Shown here: positions 16,368 to 25,654 of the stretch, one piece after another
Layout: the number at the start of each line of letters is the position of its first letter
Position numbering within the stretch: position 1 is the stretch's first letter
NCBI GenBank assembly: GCA_030426955.1
Contig: JAUHXS010000011.1
Location: 1 to 64,000 of the forward strand
Origin: Bacteroidia bacterium
GTDB lineage: Bacteria > Bacteroidota > Bacteroidia > Chitinophagales > JAUHXS01
Direction: 5' to 3'
Length of the DNA: 64,000 nucleotides
The notes under the pieces: model-generated
The model's input: the letters and a program-made list of their open reading frames with translations, nothing else
Told to the model about the DNA's origin: nothing
Database searches by the model: none
Translations under genes and position numbers: made by a program

Positions 16368-17239
16368 TGAAAGAACAAATTTTAGACTTTATAGATAAAG
16401 TCAAAAATCTCAAAGTACTGGTGGCTGGAGAGACTATTATCGATGAATTTATTGAGGTAAGCTATGAAGGCCAGTCTATGAAGTCAATATGTCCAGTATA
16501 TAAGCTGACAGATTCAAAAACATGTCAAATTGGAGGAGCTGGAGCAATTGTTAATCACTTGAAAGAATTTGTAGGTGCAGTTGACTTTGTTACCAATGAA
16601 GATAGTGAAATTGTAAAGACAAGATACGTGGACTATGATGATAAGAAAAAGCATATAGAAGTAAATAAGTTTGACACAAAAAATTTTAAACCTTTAAATA
16701 TTGATAGTAAGAAATATGACGTAGTTATCATTGCAGATTTTGGACACGGCTTTTGTGATAATACGAATATTGATGAGGGGTTTCATTTAATGTGCCAAAC
16801 TAATTCCAACAATTTCGGCTTTAATAGAATGTCAAAATGGAAACACATTAGAAAAAGGAGCGTATGCTTAGATTTAAGGGAAGCAAGTTTGCAGATGAAC
16901 AAAAAAAATAAATATAATTCATCAGATGAAGTAAAAGAAATATATAATTATGAGATGAATGCAGAATATCTTTTTTTAACCAAAGGAAGAGCCGGAGCTA
17001 TTTTTACCGATGGGAATGAAGTTCATTCGCAAGAGGTTTTCCGAAGTGAGATCGTTGATACAATAGGAGCCGGAGATACCTTTTTTGCCTTTGCAGCTTT
17101 GGCCTCACAAATTGATATTGATAATAAAGAAAAACTACTAGTCCCATCGATAGCAGCAAGCCTATCAACCACTTGGCTTTGTAATGCCGAATCTGTAACA
17201 CCAGAAAAACTTATACAACATGCAGGTAGATATATATAA
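16367..17239 (+). CDS. PfkB-family sugar kinase, HldE kinase-domain-like
   Basis: A 290-residue ribokinase-fold protein. It has VLVAGETIIDEFI at the N-terminus, a GGAGAI motif in the sugar-binding region, VVIIADFGHGF, and the anion-hole motif DTIGAGDTFFAF with the catalytic Asp. It is close in plan to the first domain of HldE (heptose-7-phosphate kinase), but the middle is compact. The next two genes are a GmhA-like isomerase and a cytidylyltransferase, so it probably phosphorylates a heptose-like or pentose-like phosphate in the same route. Its 3' end overlaps the isomerase gene by 20 bases. Confidence 0.75.
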   Translation: MKEQILDFIDKVKNLKVLVAGETIIDEFIEVSYEGQSMKSICPVYKLTDSKTCQIGGAGAIVNHLKEFVGAVDFVTNEDSEIVKTRYVDYDDKKKHIEVNKFDTKNFKPLNIDSKKYDVVIIADFGHGFCDNTNIDEGFHLMCQTNSNNFGFNRMSKWKHIRKRSVCLDLREASLQMNKKNKYNSSDEVKEIYNYEMNAEYLFLTKGRAGAIFTDGNEVHSQEVFRSEIVDTIGAGDTFFAFAALASQIDIDNKEKLLVPSIAASLSTTWLCNAESVTPEKLIQHAGRYI

Positions 17240-17738
17240 AGAGGCTTTTAATTCTTATCTAGGATCAACAGAACTTTCTAATGGTGTTTCACAAATGATA
17301 AATCTCCTTAAAGGAAAAACAAGAGTTTTCTTTATTGGAAATGGTGGGTCAAATGCTATTTGCTCTCATATGATGGAAGATTATGCAAAAATAGCCCGTT
17401 TTGAGACCTTTAGTTTTTCAGATGCAGCGTTAATAACTTGTTTTTCAAATGACTATGGTTATGAGAAAGCAATTGAGGAATGGCTTAAAATCCATTTTAA
17501 AAAAGAAGATTTACTAGTATCCATCAGCAGTTCAGGAAGTTCCGAGAATATTTTAAATGCTACTAGGTACGCAAAAAGTGTGGGTGGGGAGGTAGTTACA
17601 TTATCTGGATTTAAAAAAGACAATAAATTGCGAACCTTGGGAAATGTGAATTTTTATGTCGAAGAAGAAAGCTACGGAATAGTAGAATGTATTCATCATA
17701 CCATTCTACACATTGTGCTAGATAAATATTCTTCGTAG
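17220..17738 (+). CDS. SIS-domain phosphosugar isomerase, GmhA-like
   Basis: A 172-residue single SIS domain. The motif FFIGNGGSNAICSHMMEDYAK matches sedoheptulose-7-phosphate isomerase, and LLVSISSSGSSENIL is the phosphate-binding Ser/Thr loop. C-terminal YGIVECIHHTILH holds the conserved Glu and His region. GmhA turns sedoheptulose-7-phosphate into heptose-7-phosphate. Gene order with a PfkB kinase and a nucleotidyltransferase supports that role, though the substrate may differ. Confidence 0.8.
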   Translation: MQVDIYKEAFNSYLGSTELSNGVSQMINLLKGKTRVFFIGNGGSNAICSHMMEDYAKIARFETFSFSDAALITCFSNDYGYEKAIEEWLKIHFKKEDLLVSISSSGSSENILNATRYAKSVGGEVVTLSGFKKDNKLRTLGNVNFYVEEESYGIVECIHHTILHIVLDKYSS

Positions 17739-17754
17739 GTTCTAATCAATATAA

Positions 17755-18174
17755 GTGAAGAATAATAGAATAGTTGGTTTCGCTTGCGGAGTATTTGATC
17801 TTTTTCATGCTGGGCATGTACTAATGTTGAAAGAATGCAAAGAACACTGTGACTATTTAATTATTGGACTAAATAAGGCGGAAAATATAGATCACACAAT
17901 TAACCCAAACAAAAAATCTCCAATCTTTACTTTTGAAGAAAGGAAATTGATTCTAGAAAATTGTTTGTTGGTAGATGAAGTTATTGGATACAACTCAGAA
18001 GCTGAACTTGTTAATATTCTTAAAGCTTTTAAAATAGATATTCGTTTTCTAGGGGATGACTATCGAGGAAGAGAAATAACGGGTGAAGGTCTAGTACCAA
18101 AAGTATATTATACTGACCGGTCACATGGGTTGAGTACTTCACTTTATAGAGATAGAATTCATTCTCAAAAATGA
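17755..18174 (+). CDS. Cytidylyltransferase-family nucleotidyltransferase, TagD / HldE C-domain-like
   Basis: A 139-residue single domain with the HxGH signature (GVFDLFHAGHVLML) and, near the end, YTDRSHGLSTSLYRDRI, which matches the (R/K)-x-x-G-(I/L)-S-(T/S) motif of this family. It is the size of glycerol-3-phosphate cytidylyltransferase (TagD) and of the second HldE domain. Placed after a kinase and an isomerase, it likely activates that sugar phosphate with CTP or ATP. Start is GTG, 16 bases after the isomerase stop; ATGA overlap with the next gene. Confidence 0.8.
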   Translation: MKNNRIVGFACGVFDLFHAGHVLMLKECKEHCDYLIIGLNKAENIDHTINPNKKSPIFTFEERKLILENCLLVDEVIGYNSEAELVNILKAFKIDIRFLGDDYRGREITGEGLVPKVYYTDRSHGLSTSLYRDRIHSQK

Positions 18175-19256
18175 TGAACTGTAAAATATACATTACAGAT
18201 GAAGGATTTGGCCCCATTGTACGTCAAAATGCTATTATTGAGGAGCTAAGAGCTATAAATCCAAAGATTGACTTTGTTTTACAACTACAAACTCATCAAG
18301 AGCAAGCATCACGAATTATTCGTAATGTTGAAATAATAGCAAAGCATAACCTTATAAAATGGCATAAAAAATCAAATGGTTCGCCAGATTTAGAATCAAT
18401 AACAAGTTATTATAAAGATTATGAAAAGAGATCAATTGATTATATTAAAACTGAGTTAAATAAATTTGGTAAACAAGACTTTTTAATCTCTGATTTTGTA
18501 TATGAAGCCTTTGAAATTGGACGTCTAAATAAAATTCCTACATTCGGAATAGCCCATTTTACCTGGGATTGGTTTTTAGGTTCGATGCAACCAAAGCCAA
18601 TAGAAAAAAAGCTAGAGAAATACTTCGTCGATTTAGTGGAAAACTCAGAAAGACTTTACTTTCCTCCTTTTACCCCTAAAGGAATTCTCAAAAAGTATAA
18701 ACACAAAATAAAAGAGGTGCCGTTGATTGTTCGTGAAAATGTCAACCATAAAGCACACTTTGGAATAGATCAATACAAAGTACTAATTATTGATAGTGGT
18801 GCAGGCGTTTTACATAAAACAATGCAACGATCGATTGAGCAATTATCAAAAATGAAAGATTTTCACTTTTTTGTATCAAATAAAATAAAAGGTGAGGCAG
18901 AAAATATAACAAAGATACCCGAAACTGATCTTTTTGTAGATTATATTCAAGATATGGATTTAGTGATTGGTAGGGCCGGTTTTAATACAATTTCTGAGTG
19001 TATTGCTTTAAGAACACCCATGCTTTTGCTTGGAGAAGCCATGAATCCAGAAATGACTGAAAATATTGATAATTTAAAAGAATCTGGATTGGGTGCTTTT
19101 ATACCTTTAGATAAATTTAGCAATGACTTAGCAAACTTTCTTCCTCACTTTATAGATACAGGTTATGAGCAATTACTTAAGAATATGAAAGAGCATTCTT
19201 TTGAATGTAATGGCGCTCAGGTAATTGCTAAAGATATACTAAATATAGTAGCATGA
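18171..19256 (+). CDS. GT-B-type glycosyltransferase (MurG/GT28-like C-terminal half)
   Basis: A 361-residue protein. It starts with IYITDEGFGPIVRQNAIIEEL, a glycine-bearing loop typical of GT-B N-domains, and carries the donor-binding signature DLVIGRAGFNTISECIALRTPMLLLGEAMNPEM near residues 260-295, as in MurG and related GT28 enzymes. No membrane helix is visible. It probably adds one sugar to the lipid-linked chain on the cytoplasmic side. It follows the cytidylyltransferase with coupled start and overlaps the NeuA-like gene by four bases, so it may use that activated sugar; that is inference. Confidence 0.65.
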   Translation: MMNCKIYITDEGFGPIVRQNAIIEELRAINPKIDFVLQLQTHQEQASRIIRNVEIIAKHNLIKWHKKSNGSPDLESITSYYKDYEKRSIDYIKTELNKFGKQDFLISDFVYEAFEIGRLNKIPTFGIAHFTWDWFLGSMQPKPIEKKLEKYFVDLVENSERLYFPPFTPKGILKKYKHKIKEVPLIVRENVNHKAHFGIDQYKVLIIDSGAGVLHKTMQRSIEQLSKMKDFHFFVSNKIKGEAENITKIPETDLFVDYIQDMDLVIGRAGFNTISECIALRTPMLLLGEAMNPEMTENIDNLKESGLGAFIPLDKFSNDLANFLPHFIDTGYEQLLKNMKEHSFECNGAQVIAKDILNIVA

Positions 19257-19804
19257 AAAAGATAGTGGCAATAATACCTGCAAGGGGAGGGTCGAAAAGA
19301 TTGGAGAATAAAAATATATATCCTTTGAATGGTAAGCCTTTGATTGCCTATACTATTGAGCAATGCAAGCTATCTAAATATGTTGAAGAGACTTATGTAA
19401 GCTCAGACTCTGATGAAATTCTAAATGTTGCAAAGGAGCTTGGAGTCATCCCGTTGAAGCGATCTTCAAAAAATTCAGATGATAAAACACCTAAAATCAT
19501 AGCAATAAGAGAAGCCTATGAGCAGTTGTCGTTTGAACCAGAAATTATTGTGATACCTCAAGCAAATTCACCTGAAATTCACGTTCAAGATATAGATGCT
19601 GGTTTTAAGTTATTATTAGAAAATAATTTATGGGAAGTAATGTCTGCAGATACTAATGGAATACAAAATGCTGCTTTTAGAATTGTTACGAAGCAAGCAC
19701 TATTTAATGACTTTCTTAGCGCACATTGCGGGTTTATTACTACAAGCTGTTTAGATGTACACACAATTGATGATATTAAGGAGTTGGAAAAAAGACTGAG
19801 ATAA
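19253..19804 (+). CDS. Short acylneuraminate cytidylyltransferase-like protein (NeuA family)
   Basis: A 183-residue protein with the CTP-binding motif AIIPARGGSKRLENKNI, then VYPLNGKPLIAYTIEQ-type helix, YVSSDSDEIL and the PQANSPE strand that replaces the usual LQPTSPLR. CMP-sialate synthases are about 220-230 residues, so some 40 residues are missing from the middle and end. The C-terminal DVHTIDDIKELEKRL still matches the family end. It may activate a nonulosonic acid to the CMP form. The only NeuB-like gene lies 11 kb downstream. Confidence 0.7.
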   Translation: MKKIVAIIPARGGSKRLENKNIYPLNGKPLIAYTIEQCKLSKYVEETYVSSDSDEILNVAKELGVIPLKRSSKNSDDKTPKIIAIREAYEQLSFEPEIIVIPQANSPEIHVQDIDAGFKLLLENNLWEVMSADTNGIQNAAFRIVTKQALFNDFLSAHCGFITTSCLDVHTIDDIKELEKRLR

Positions 19805-19806
19805 AT

Positions 19807-21624
19807 ATGTGTGGAATAGCTGGACATTTCGGACAAATTCCTCCTACTAGAGAAGAAATTATCAATACGATAAATGCAATGAAGAACAGGGGACCTGATT
19901 ATCAGGACTTTTGTTCGATGCAAAATGAGACAAGCTCTGTTACATTAATTCATTCCAGACTTTCAATTATAGATTTAGATCCGAGAGCAAATCAACCATT
20001 TGAAAGAGATGGATGTATTGTAGTATTTAATGGGGAGATATATAACTATATTGAACTTCGAGAAGAGTTGAAGAAAGAAGGAATTGTGTTCAAGACGGAC
20101 TCAGATACGGAGGTACTGATTGAATATTATTTAAAATATGGTGAGCGCTGCGTTGATTACTTTGAAGGAATGTGGAGTTTTGCCTTATATGATAAGAGGA
20201 AGCAAACTTTAATGCTATCTCGCGATCGTTTTGGAGAGAAACCTTTATATTATTTGAAGAACAGTAAAGGGTTTTACTTTGCCTCTGAGGTAAAGGCTAT
20301 ACAAAAACTTTTTGGAAAGAAGTTGACTATTAATGAAAAACATCTTTATAGATATATTGTAAATGGACATAAGTCCCTTTACAAAACAGATGAAACATTT
20401 TTCGATGAAATTAAGGAGGTACCATTTGCAACAAATATTATTCTTACCAATGATGATCAGCAAGAATATACTTACTGGACTCCTGAGTATACTCCAAAAA
20501 ATATTTCTGAAAAAGAAGCCATAGATGGCATTAGGCATTATTTATCAGAAAGTGTTAAACTAAGGCTAAGGTCAGATGTACCATTAGCATTTTGCTTGAG
20601 TGGCGGTGTAGATTCTGCAAGTTTAGTTTCTATAGCGACCAAAATATTGGGATATGATGTCACTGCATTCTCAATTATTGACAGCGACGAAAGGTATGAT
20701 GAATATGATAATATAGAGGCAACAGTGTTGGATACCCAGTGCAAAAATTATAAAATCAAACTAGACCCCAAGGCAAATAATATTGAAAGATTAGAGTCTT
20801 TGATAGAATATCACGATGCACCCGTAGCAACAATTAGCTATTTTGTGCATTCGATGCTTTCAGAGACAATTGCAAAGGAAGGCTTTAAGATATCTATATC
20901 AGGAACTGCCGCAGATGAAATTTTTACTGGGTATTATGATCATTTTAATCTACATTTATATGAGGTTAAAGGTCACCCTGATTACGAGAAGTTTCTTTCT
21001 GACTGGAAAAAGTATCCAGCTAAATTTGTCAGGCATCCTTATTTCAAAAAGCCAGACTTATACTTTAATGATCCCAATATTCGAGATCACATATACTTGA
21101 ATAACAATGAATTTTCTAGTTACTTGAAGACGGACTTCAAAGAAAGCTTTACTGAGACAAGGTATTCAGACTCCTTACTAAGAAATAGAATGCTTAATGA
21201 GCTTTTTCATGAGGTAGTTCGGGTTATCTTACATGAGGATGATTTGAATTCAATGAAGTATTCTTTGGAGAATCGGAGCCCTTTCTTAGATAGAAACTTG
21301 TTTGAGTTTGTATATTCTATTCCTTCTGAATATTTGGTAAAAGAAGGCTATGCAAAATATTTATTAAGAGCTTCTATGGAAGGAGTGTTAAATGATAAAG
21401 TTAGGCTGGCGAGAGAGAAGAAGGGTTTTAATGCATCAATAAACTCAATTATCGATTTTAACGATAAAAAACACATTGAATATATATTAGACGAATCAAG
21501 GATATTTGAATTCATAGATAAGGGAAAAATTGAAAATCTTCTGAGACAAAAACAGTATTCTAATAGCTTCAAGAAGTTTTTGTTTAACTTTATTTGTACC
21601 AAAATATTTCTCGAACAACAATAA
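19807..21624 (+). CDS. Asparagine synthase-like glutamine amidotransferase
   Basis: A 605-residue protein with N-terminal nucleophile MCGIAGHFG (Cys2), RLSIIDLD, VVFNGEIYN and SDTEVL of the glutaminase domain. The synthetase domain has the PPi loop CLSGGVDSASL (about 262-272) and SGTAADEIFTGYYDH. All key motifs are intact. In glycan clusters such proteins (for example WbpS) are thought to convert a uronic acid carboxyl to an amide, rather than make asparagine. Given its place, that role is likely here. The next gene's ATG overlaps its stop by one base. Confidence 0.88.
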   Translation: MCGIAGHFGQIPPTREEIINTINAMKNRGPDYQDFCSMQNETSSVTLIHSRLSIIDLDPRANQPFERDGCIVVFNGEIYNYIELREELKKEGIVFKTDSDTEVLIEYYLKYGERCVDYFEGMWSFALYDKRKQTLMLSRDRFGEKPLYYLKNSKGFYFASEVKAIQKLFGKKLTINEKHLYRYIVNGHKSLYKTDETFFDEIKEVPFATNIILTNDDQQEYTYWTPEYTPKNISEKEAIDGIRHYLSESVKLRLRSDVPLAFCLSGGVDSASLVSIATKILGYDVTAFSIIDSDERYDEYDNIEATVLDTQCKNYKIKLDPKANNIERLESLIEYHDAPVATISYFVHSMLSETIAKEGFKISISGTAADEIFTGYYDHFNLHLYEVKGHPDYEKFLSDWKKYPAKFVRHPYFKKPDLYFNDPNIRDHIYLNNNEFSSYLKTDFKESFTETRYSDSLLRNRMLNELFHEVVRVILHEDDLNSMKYSLENRSPFLDRNLFEFVYSIPSEYLVKEGYAKYLLRASMEGVLNDKVRLAREKKGFNASINSIIDFNDKKHIEYILDESRIFEFIDKGKIENLLRQKQYSNSFKKFLFNFICTKIFLEQQ

Positions 21625-23357
21625 TGAAGGGTTTCTCCTATACGTTTTATTTTATCTTAGGCATATTGCTAATTATGCGCTTTGTTTATCTCGATCAAGA
21701 CGCACCTTCTTATTTTATAAGTGGAGTTTGTCAAGAAGATGAGGCGTATTATTCAAATGGAGCATTGAGTTTTATATACAGCGATCACGATCCAGAAATC
21801 GAGATGGAACATGGGAACAAGTTATACTCTCTAGGAATATTTAGGAATGCAATCTCATTAATCTCTTTTAAACTTTTTGGCCTTAACTATTGGGGTTTAA
21901 GGTTACCAGCTGTTATGTTCTCTATTGTTATAATATTACTATTTCTGGATATTGGAAGAAAATTAAAAATTCCAACTTGGACTAACTGGCTATTAATGCT
22001 TGTGATTAGTACAGATTACTATTATCTATTGTTTAGTAGGTTTCAAACTCCTCAAATCTATTCCTTGTTTATACTCACCTTAATAATTTGGTTTTTTCTT
22101 ACCAAAGGGGTTGAAGACAAAGCAAAGCTCTTACTTCTCGGATGCCTTTCGCTATCATCAGTAATAATGATATATCTGTTTAACTTATTTGCATTTATCT
22201 CTATCTCTATATTTGTATTAATAATATCGGTAAGAAGAAGATCTTGGACACCTGTTATTTTTTATACATTAGGTTCGATGATTTCAGTATTTGTTTTTAT
22301 AATCCTTATTTATGCTTCTGGATCATCAATACAAGAAATGTATCATACTTTGGCTTTCAGTGGTAATATGGAAAAAATAGAATCAGGAATGACTGCTAGC
22401 TCCTTTCTCGCGTCATTACCTTCAAAATTTATAGGTTCGATTTCTCAAATATTAAATACAAATTTTTTTAGATTTAATTTATCCGAACTATGGCTATACT
22501 TGATGTGTTTGCCTCAGCTTCTTTATAGCTGTATTTATAAAAAAGATAATGTGGCGTTATTTTTATTACTGTTTATCCCATTTATTTTTCTTCAGAATAT
22601 TTTTATCAATAGCTATCCTTTTAAAAAGTTAATTGTCTTATATCCGATAATAATCGTGTCTATCTTATATTGCTTTTCGCAATTAAAGCATGATGTTTTC
22701 AGTTTTTTAAAGACAAAAATGCCATGGGTAGTAACTTGGGGACTTGTTTGTTTTGGTATTTGCTTATATAACTTTAAGGTAAATAAAAGCTATATGTATT
22801 GGTCTGGTTTTGATTATGGCTATTATTCAAACACTGATATAGTGTTTGATGTACTAAATATATGTATTAACATATTTATCGTGTTTTTCATGATTTATAT
22901 AATTAGAGGAGAAAATAAAGTTTACAAGTTTAGATATTTATTTTTTTTATTAATTGTGCCTCAAGTTTATTTATCAGTCAAAACTATAGGTTTTGAGAAG
23001 CGTTTTGATTTGAGAGATACCTTGATCAGTTTGAGGTCAGATTTTGAAAATGCCGTTATCGTATCTGGATGGGGGCATGCCTATCAATTTTATAACGAGG
23101 CTAAACCAATTTTAAATCATTATGCTTTTCGGAATAACGAAACTAAGTCTAAAGAACTTGAGCGAAAATTTTTTGATGAACTAGAATCGCATAAACGTTT
23201 TAAGATGGTTAAGTTTTTCCACCATGAGGAAAATTATAAAAATCTTAAAAAGGGAGATATCTTTGAAGAGACAGCAAATTATAAATTAGAGGTTTTTGAT
23301 ATAAAAGAACTAACATTTTATAACATACTTATTTTAAGTTGCGTTGATGTTAAATAA
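21624..23357 (+). CDS. GT-C membrane glycosyltransferase, GT39/ArnT-like
   Basis: A 577-residue polytopic protein with about ten to twelve helices and a soluble C-terminal part. The first periplasmic loop has GVCQEDEAYY, the acidic pair expected for the catalytic site of PMT/ArnT-type enzymes, and a following YWGLRLPAVMFS. These enzymes use a polyprenyl-phosphate sugar as donor on the periplasmic side. The next gene is a DPM1-like enzyme that could make that donor. The ATG at 21624 is preferred over a start 30 bases earlier because it couples to the asparagine synthase stop (TAATG). Confidence 0.75.
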   Translation: MKGFSYTFYFILGILLIMRFVYLDQDAPSYFISGVCQEDEAYYSNGALSFIYSDHDPEIEMEHGNKLYSLGIFRNAISLISFKLFGLNYWGLRLPAVMFSIVIILLFLDIGRKLKIPTWTNWLLMLVISTDYYYLLFSRFQTPQIYSLFILTLIIWFFLTKGVEDKAKLLLLGCLSLSSVIMIYLFNLFAFISISIFVLIISVRRRSWTPVIFYTLGSMISVFVFIILIYASGSSIQEMYHTLAFSGNMEKIESGMTASSFLASLPSKFIGSISQILNTNFFRFNLSELWLYLMCLPQLLYSCIYKKDNVALFLLLFIPFIFLQNIFINSYPFKKLIVLYPIIIVSILYCFSQLKHDVFSFLKTKMPWVVTWGLVCFGICLYNFKVNKSYMYWSGFDYGYYSNTDIVFDVLNICINIFIVFFMIYIIRGENKVYKFRYLFFLLIVPQVYLSVKTIGFEKRFDLRDTLISLRSDFENAVIVSGWGHAYQFYNEAKPILNHYAFRNNETKSKELERKFFDELESHKRFKMVKFFHHEENYKNLKKGDIFEETANYKLEVFDIKELTFYNILILSCVDVK

Positions 23358-23363
23358 TTATCT

Positions 23364-24287
23364 ATGGTTGAACTATCAATAATCAGTCCTGTCTATAGAG
23401 CGGAGCAAATGGTTGATTTATTGGTTGACAAAATACTTATTGCTGCGCAAAAAGTAACAGATGCATTTGAGATCATTTTAGTAGAAGATGGTAGCCCCGA
23501 CAATTCATGGGAGAAAATCGAGGAGAATTGCAAAAAAGATAAGCGTATAAAAGGAGTTAAGCTAAGTAGAAACTTTGGTCAACATTATGCCATTACGGCA
23601 GGTCTTAATATAGCATCTGGTAAATTAATTTCAATATTGGATTGTGATCTCCAGGACGATCCTGAAGATATAGCTCGGCTTATCAATAAACATAAAGAGG
23701 GATATGATATTATTTTTACTCGAAGAAAAAAAAGGAGACATTCTTTTTTAAAGCTATTGACGGCTAGAATTTATAATGCAGTTTTTTCGTTATTTGCAGA
23801 TTCAAAATATGATATCAATGCTGGGAGCCTAGTACTATTTACCCATAAGGTTAAAGAGGAATTTTTAAAAGTTACAGATCAGGATAGATTGTATATTCAA
23901 ATCCTAAAATGGGTTGGGTTCAAAAGTGCATATCTAGAGGTTGAACATAATGAAAGACACAGTGGGGAATCTTCATATACCATTTCACAATTATTTAAAA
24001 TAGCCGTTCAAGGGTGGACATTTCATTCAGATAAACTGTTAAGATTGTCAATTTATATAGGTTTTTCTTTTGCTATGATTGCTTTTTTCTATGGTGGATA
24101 TATTATACTGAGGTATTTTTTACATGCTTATAAGTCAGGATGGGCTAGCACAGTAGTTCTGATTTTATTTTCTAGCGGATTGCTTCAGATCAGCATTGGT
24201 ATTGCAGGAATTTACATAGGAAAAATTTTTAAGCAATCTAAAAACAGACCTCTTTTTATTATTGAAAAAAGAGTTAATGATGATTAA
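23364..24287 (+). CDS. GT2 polyprenyl-phosphate glycosyltransferase, DPM1/GtrB-like
   Basis: A 307-residue protein with GT2 motifs SIISPVYRAE, LVEDGSPDNSW, LSRNFGQHYAITAGL and the metal-binding LDCDLQDDPED. HSGESSYTISQLFKIA leads into two C-terminal membrane helices (about 225-250 and 265-290), the GtrB/ArnC layout. It probably transfers a sugar from a nucleotide donor to undecaprenyl phosphate, feeding the GT-C enzyme encoded just before it. The pairing is inference from adjacency. Confidence 0.85.
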   Translation: MVELSIISPVYRAEQMVDLLVDKILIAAQKVTDAFEIILVEDGSPDNSWEKIEENCKKDKRIKGVKLSRNFGQHYAITAGLNIASGKLISILDCDLQDDPEDIARLINKHKEGYDIIFTRRKKRRHSFLKLLTARIYNAVFSLFADSKYDINAGSLVLFTHKVKEEFLKVTDQDRLYIQILKWVGFKSAYLEVEHNERHSGESSYTISQLFKIAVQGWTFHSDKLLRLSIYIGFSFAMIAFFYGGYIILRYFLHAYKSGWASTVVLILFSSGLLQISIGIAGIYIGKIFKQSKNRPLFIIEKRVNDD

Positions 24288-24975
24288 AAATGTAATAATA
24301 ACGCAATCCAACTATATTCCGTGGAAAGGCTATTTTGATGCTATAAATATTGCCGATGAATTTATTGTATATGATGACATGCAGTATACAAGGCGAGATT
24401 GGCGTAATAGAAATAAAATAAAAACGGCAAATGGCCTGCAATGGCTAACTATTCCTGTTGAAGTAAAAGGTAAATACACACAAAAAATTAATGAAACTAG
24501 AGTTGCGGATGCCAATTGGGGAGAAAAACATTGGAAATCAATAGAAATGTCTTACTCGAAGGCTCCTTTCTTTAGTGAGACTGCAGAAAAACTTGAGCCA
24601 CTTTTTATGCATCCAGTATCTGATATGCTTACAGAAATTAATAAATCTCTCCTTGAAAGGATTTGCTCAATTTTAAGTATAAAGACTAGAATACGCGATT
24701 CAAGAGATTTTAAACTGACCGAGGGTAAAACTGAGCGATTGGTTGACCTATGTTTGCAAGTAGGTGCCAATAACTATTACTCAGGACCAGCAGCTAAAAG
24801 TTACATGGATGAATCTTTGTTTACTAAAAAGCAAATTGAAGTACATTACTTTGATTATTCAAACTATCCTGAATATAAGCAACTAAATGGGGACTTTACG
24901 CATGAAGTTTCTATATTAGATCTTCTATTTAATGAAGGTCCTAATGCTAATGGTTTTATGAAAAGCTTTCAATAA
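24280..24975 (+). CDS. WbqC family protein
   Basis: About 232 residues with the family hallmark ITQSNYIPWKGYFDAIN at the N-terminus, then FIVYDDMQYTRRDWRNRNKIKT and LTIPVEVKGKY. WbqC proteins occur in O-antigen and other glycan clusters; their reaction is not firmly known, though links to aminoacyl or acyl modification of amino sugars have been suggested. The start could be 24277 or 24280; both ATGs lie inside the 3' end of the previous gene. It sits next to a NeuD/PglD-like acyltransferase, which may act on the same sugar. Confidence 0.8.
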   Translation: MIKNVIITQSNYIPWKGYFDAINIADEFIVYDDMQYTRRDWRNRNKIKTANGLQWLTIPVEVKGKYTQKINETRVADANWGEKHWKSIEMSYSKAPFFSETAEKLEPLFMHPVSDMLTEINKSLLERICSILSIKTRIRDSRDFKLTEGKTERLVDLCLQVGANNYYSGPAAKSYMDESLFTKKQIEVHYFDYSNYPEYKQLNGDFTHEVSILDLLFNEGPNANGFMKSFQ

Positions 24976-24976
24976 T

Positions 24977-25645
24977 ATGTCAAATAAAAAGTTAATCATT
25001 ATAGGAAATACATCCAATGCGAAGCTTGCTCAATATTATTTTGAAAAAGATAGCGAGTATGATGTAGTAGCCTTTTCAGTTAATGAGGAATTTATTACTG
25101 ACAAAGAATTCATGGGACTTCCAGTAGTTGCATTTGAAAGGCTTGAGACAGACTTTCCTGCTGATCAGTTTGACGTCTTTGTAGCAGTGGGTTATAATAA
25201 GATGAATAAAATAAGAGAAAAGTTATATAATGAACTTAAAGAGAAAGGATATTGCTTACCTAACTATATTAGTTCAAAATGTAGTTTTTTAACAGAAGAA
25301 TCTATAGGTGATAATAATTTGATCCTGGAGGATAATACCATTCAACCATTTGTTAAGATTGGCAGTAATAATGTTTTTTGGAGTGGTAATCACATAGGAC
25401 ACGATGGAGTTATAAAAGATCACTGTTTTATCACATCTCACGTGGTTGTATCTGGATTTGTAACAATAGAGTCAAATTGTTTTATTGGTGTTAATGCAAC
25501 TATACGAGATGCTGTTACAATAGCAAGAGAAACGCTTATTGCTGCAGGGGCTATTATAATGAAAGACACAGAAGAAAAAGGAGTATATCTGCCAGCTAGA
25601 AGTACGCTGTTTAATAAAAAAAGTGATGAGATTACAATTTCATAA
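24977..25645 (+). CDS. NeuD/PglD-like sugar O- or N-acyltransferase
   Basis: A 222-residue protein. The N-terminal third is a Rossmann-like domain (KLIIIGNTSNAKLAQYYF), and the rest is a left-handed beta helix of hexapeptide repeats (for example IGDNNLILEDNTIQPFVKIGSNN and ESNCFIGVNATIRDAVTIA). GHDGVIKDHCFITSHVVVSG carries the histidines expected for catalysis. PglD acetylates 4-amino sugars and NeuD acetylates sialic acid. WecE, which makes a 4-amino sugar, is encoded 4 kb downstream, so either role fits. Confidence 0.8.
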   Translation: MSNKKLIIIGNTSNAKLAQYYFEKDSEYDVVAFSVNEEFITDKEFMGLPVVAFERLETDFPADQFDVFVAVGYNKMNKIREKLYNELKEKGYCLPNYISSKCSFLTEESIGDNNLILEDNTIQPFVKIGSNNVFWSGNHIGHDGVIKDHCFITSHVVVSGFVTIESNCFIGVNATIRDAVTIARETLIAAGAIIMKDTEEKGVYLPARSTLFNKKSDEITIS

Positions 25646-25654
25646 AGTTATATT

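Noticed and set aside
19807-21624. Housekeeping asparagine synthetase
   Set aside because: Possible on motifs alone, but its place inside a coupled run of glycan genes favours sugar amidation.
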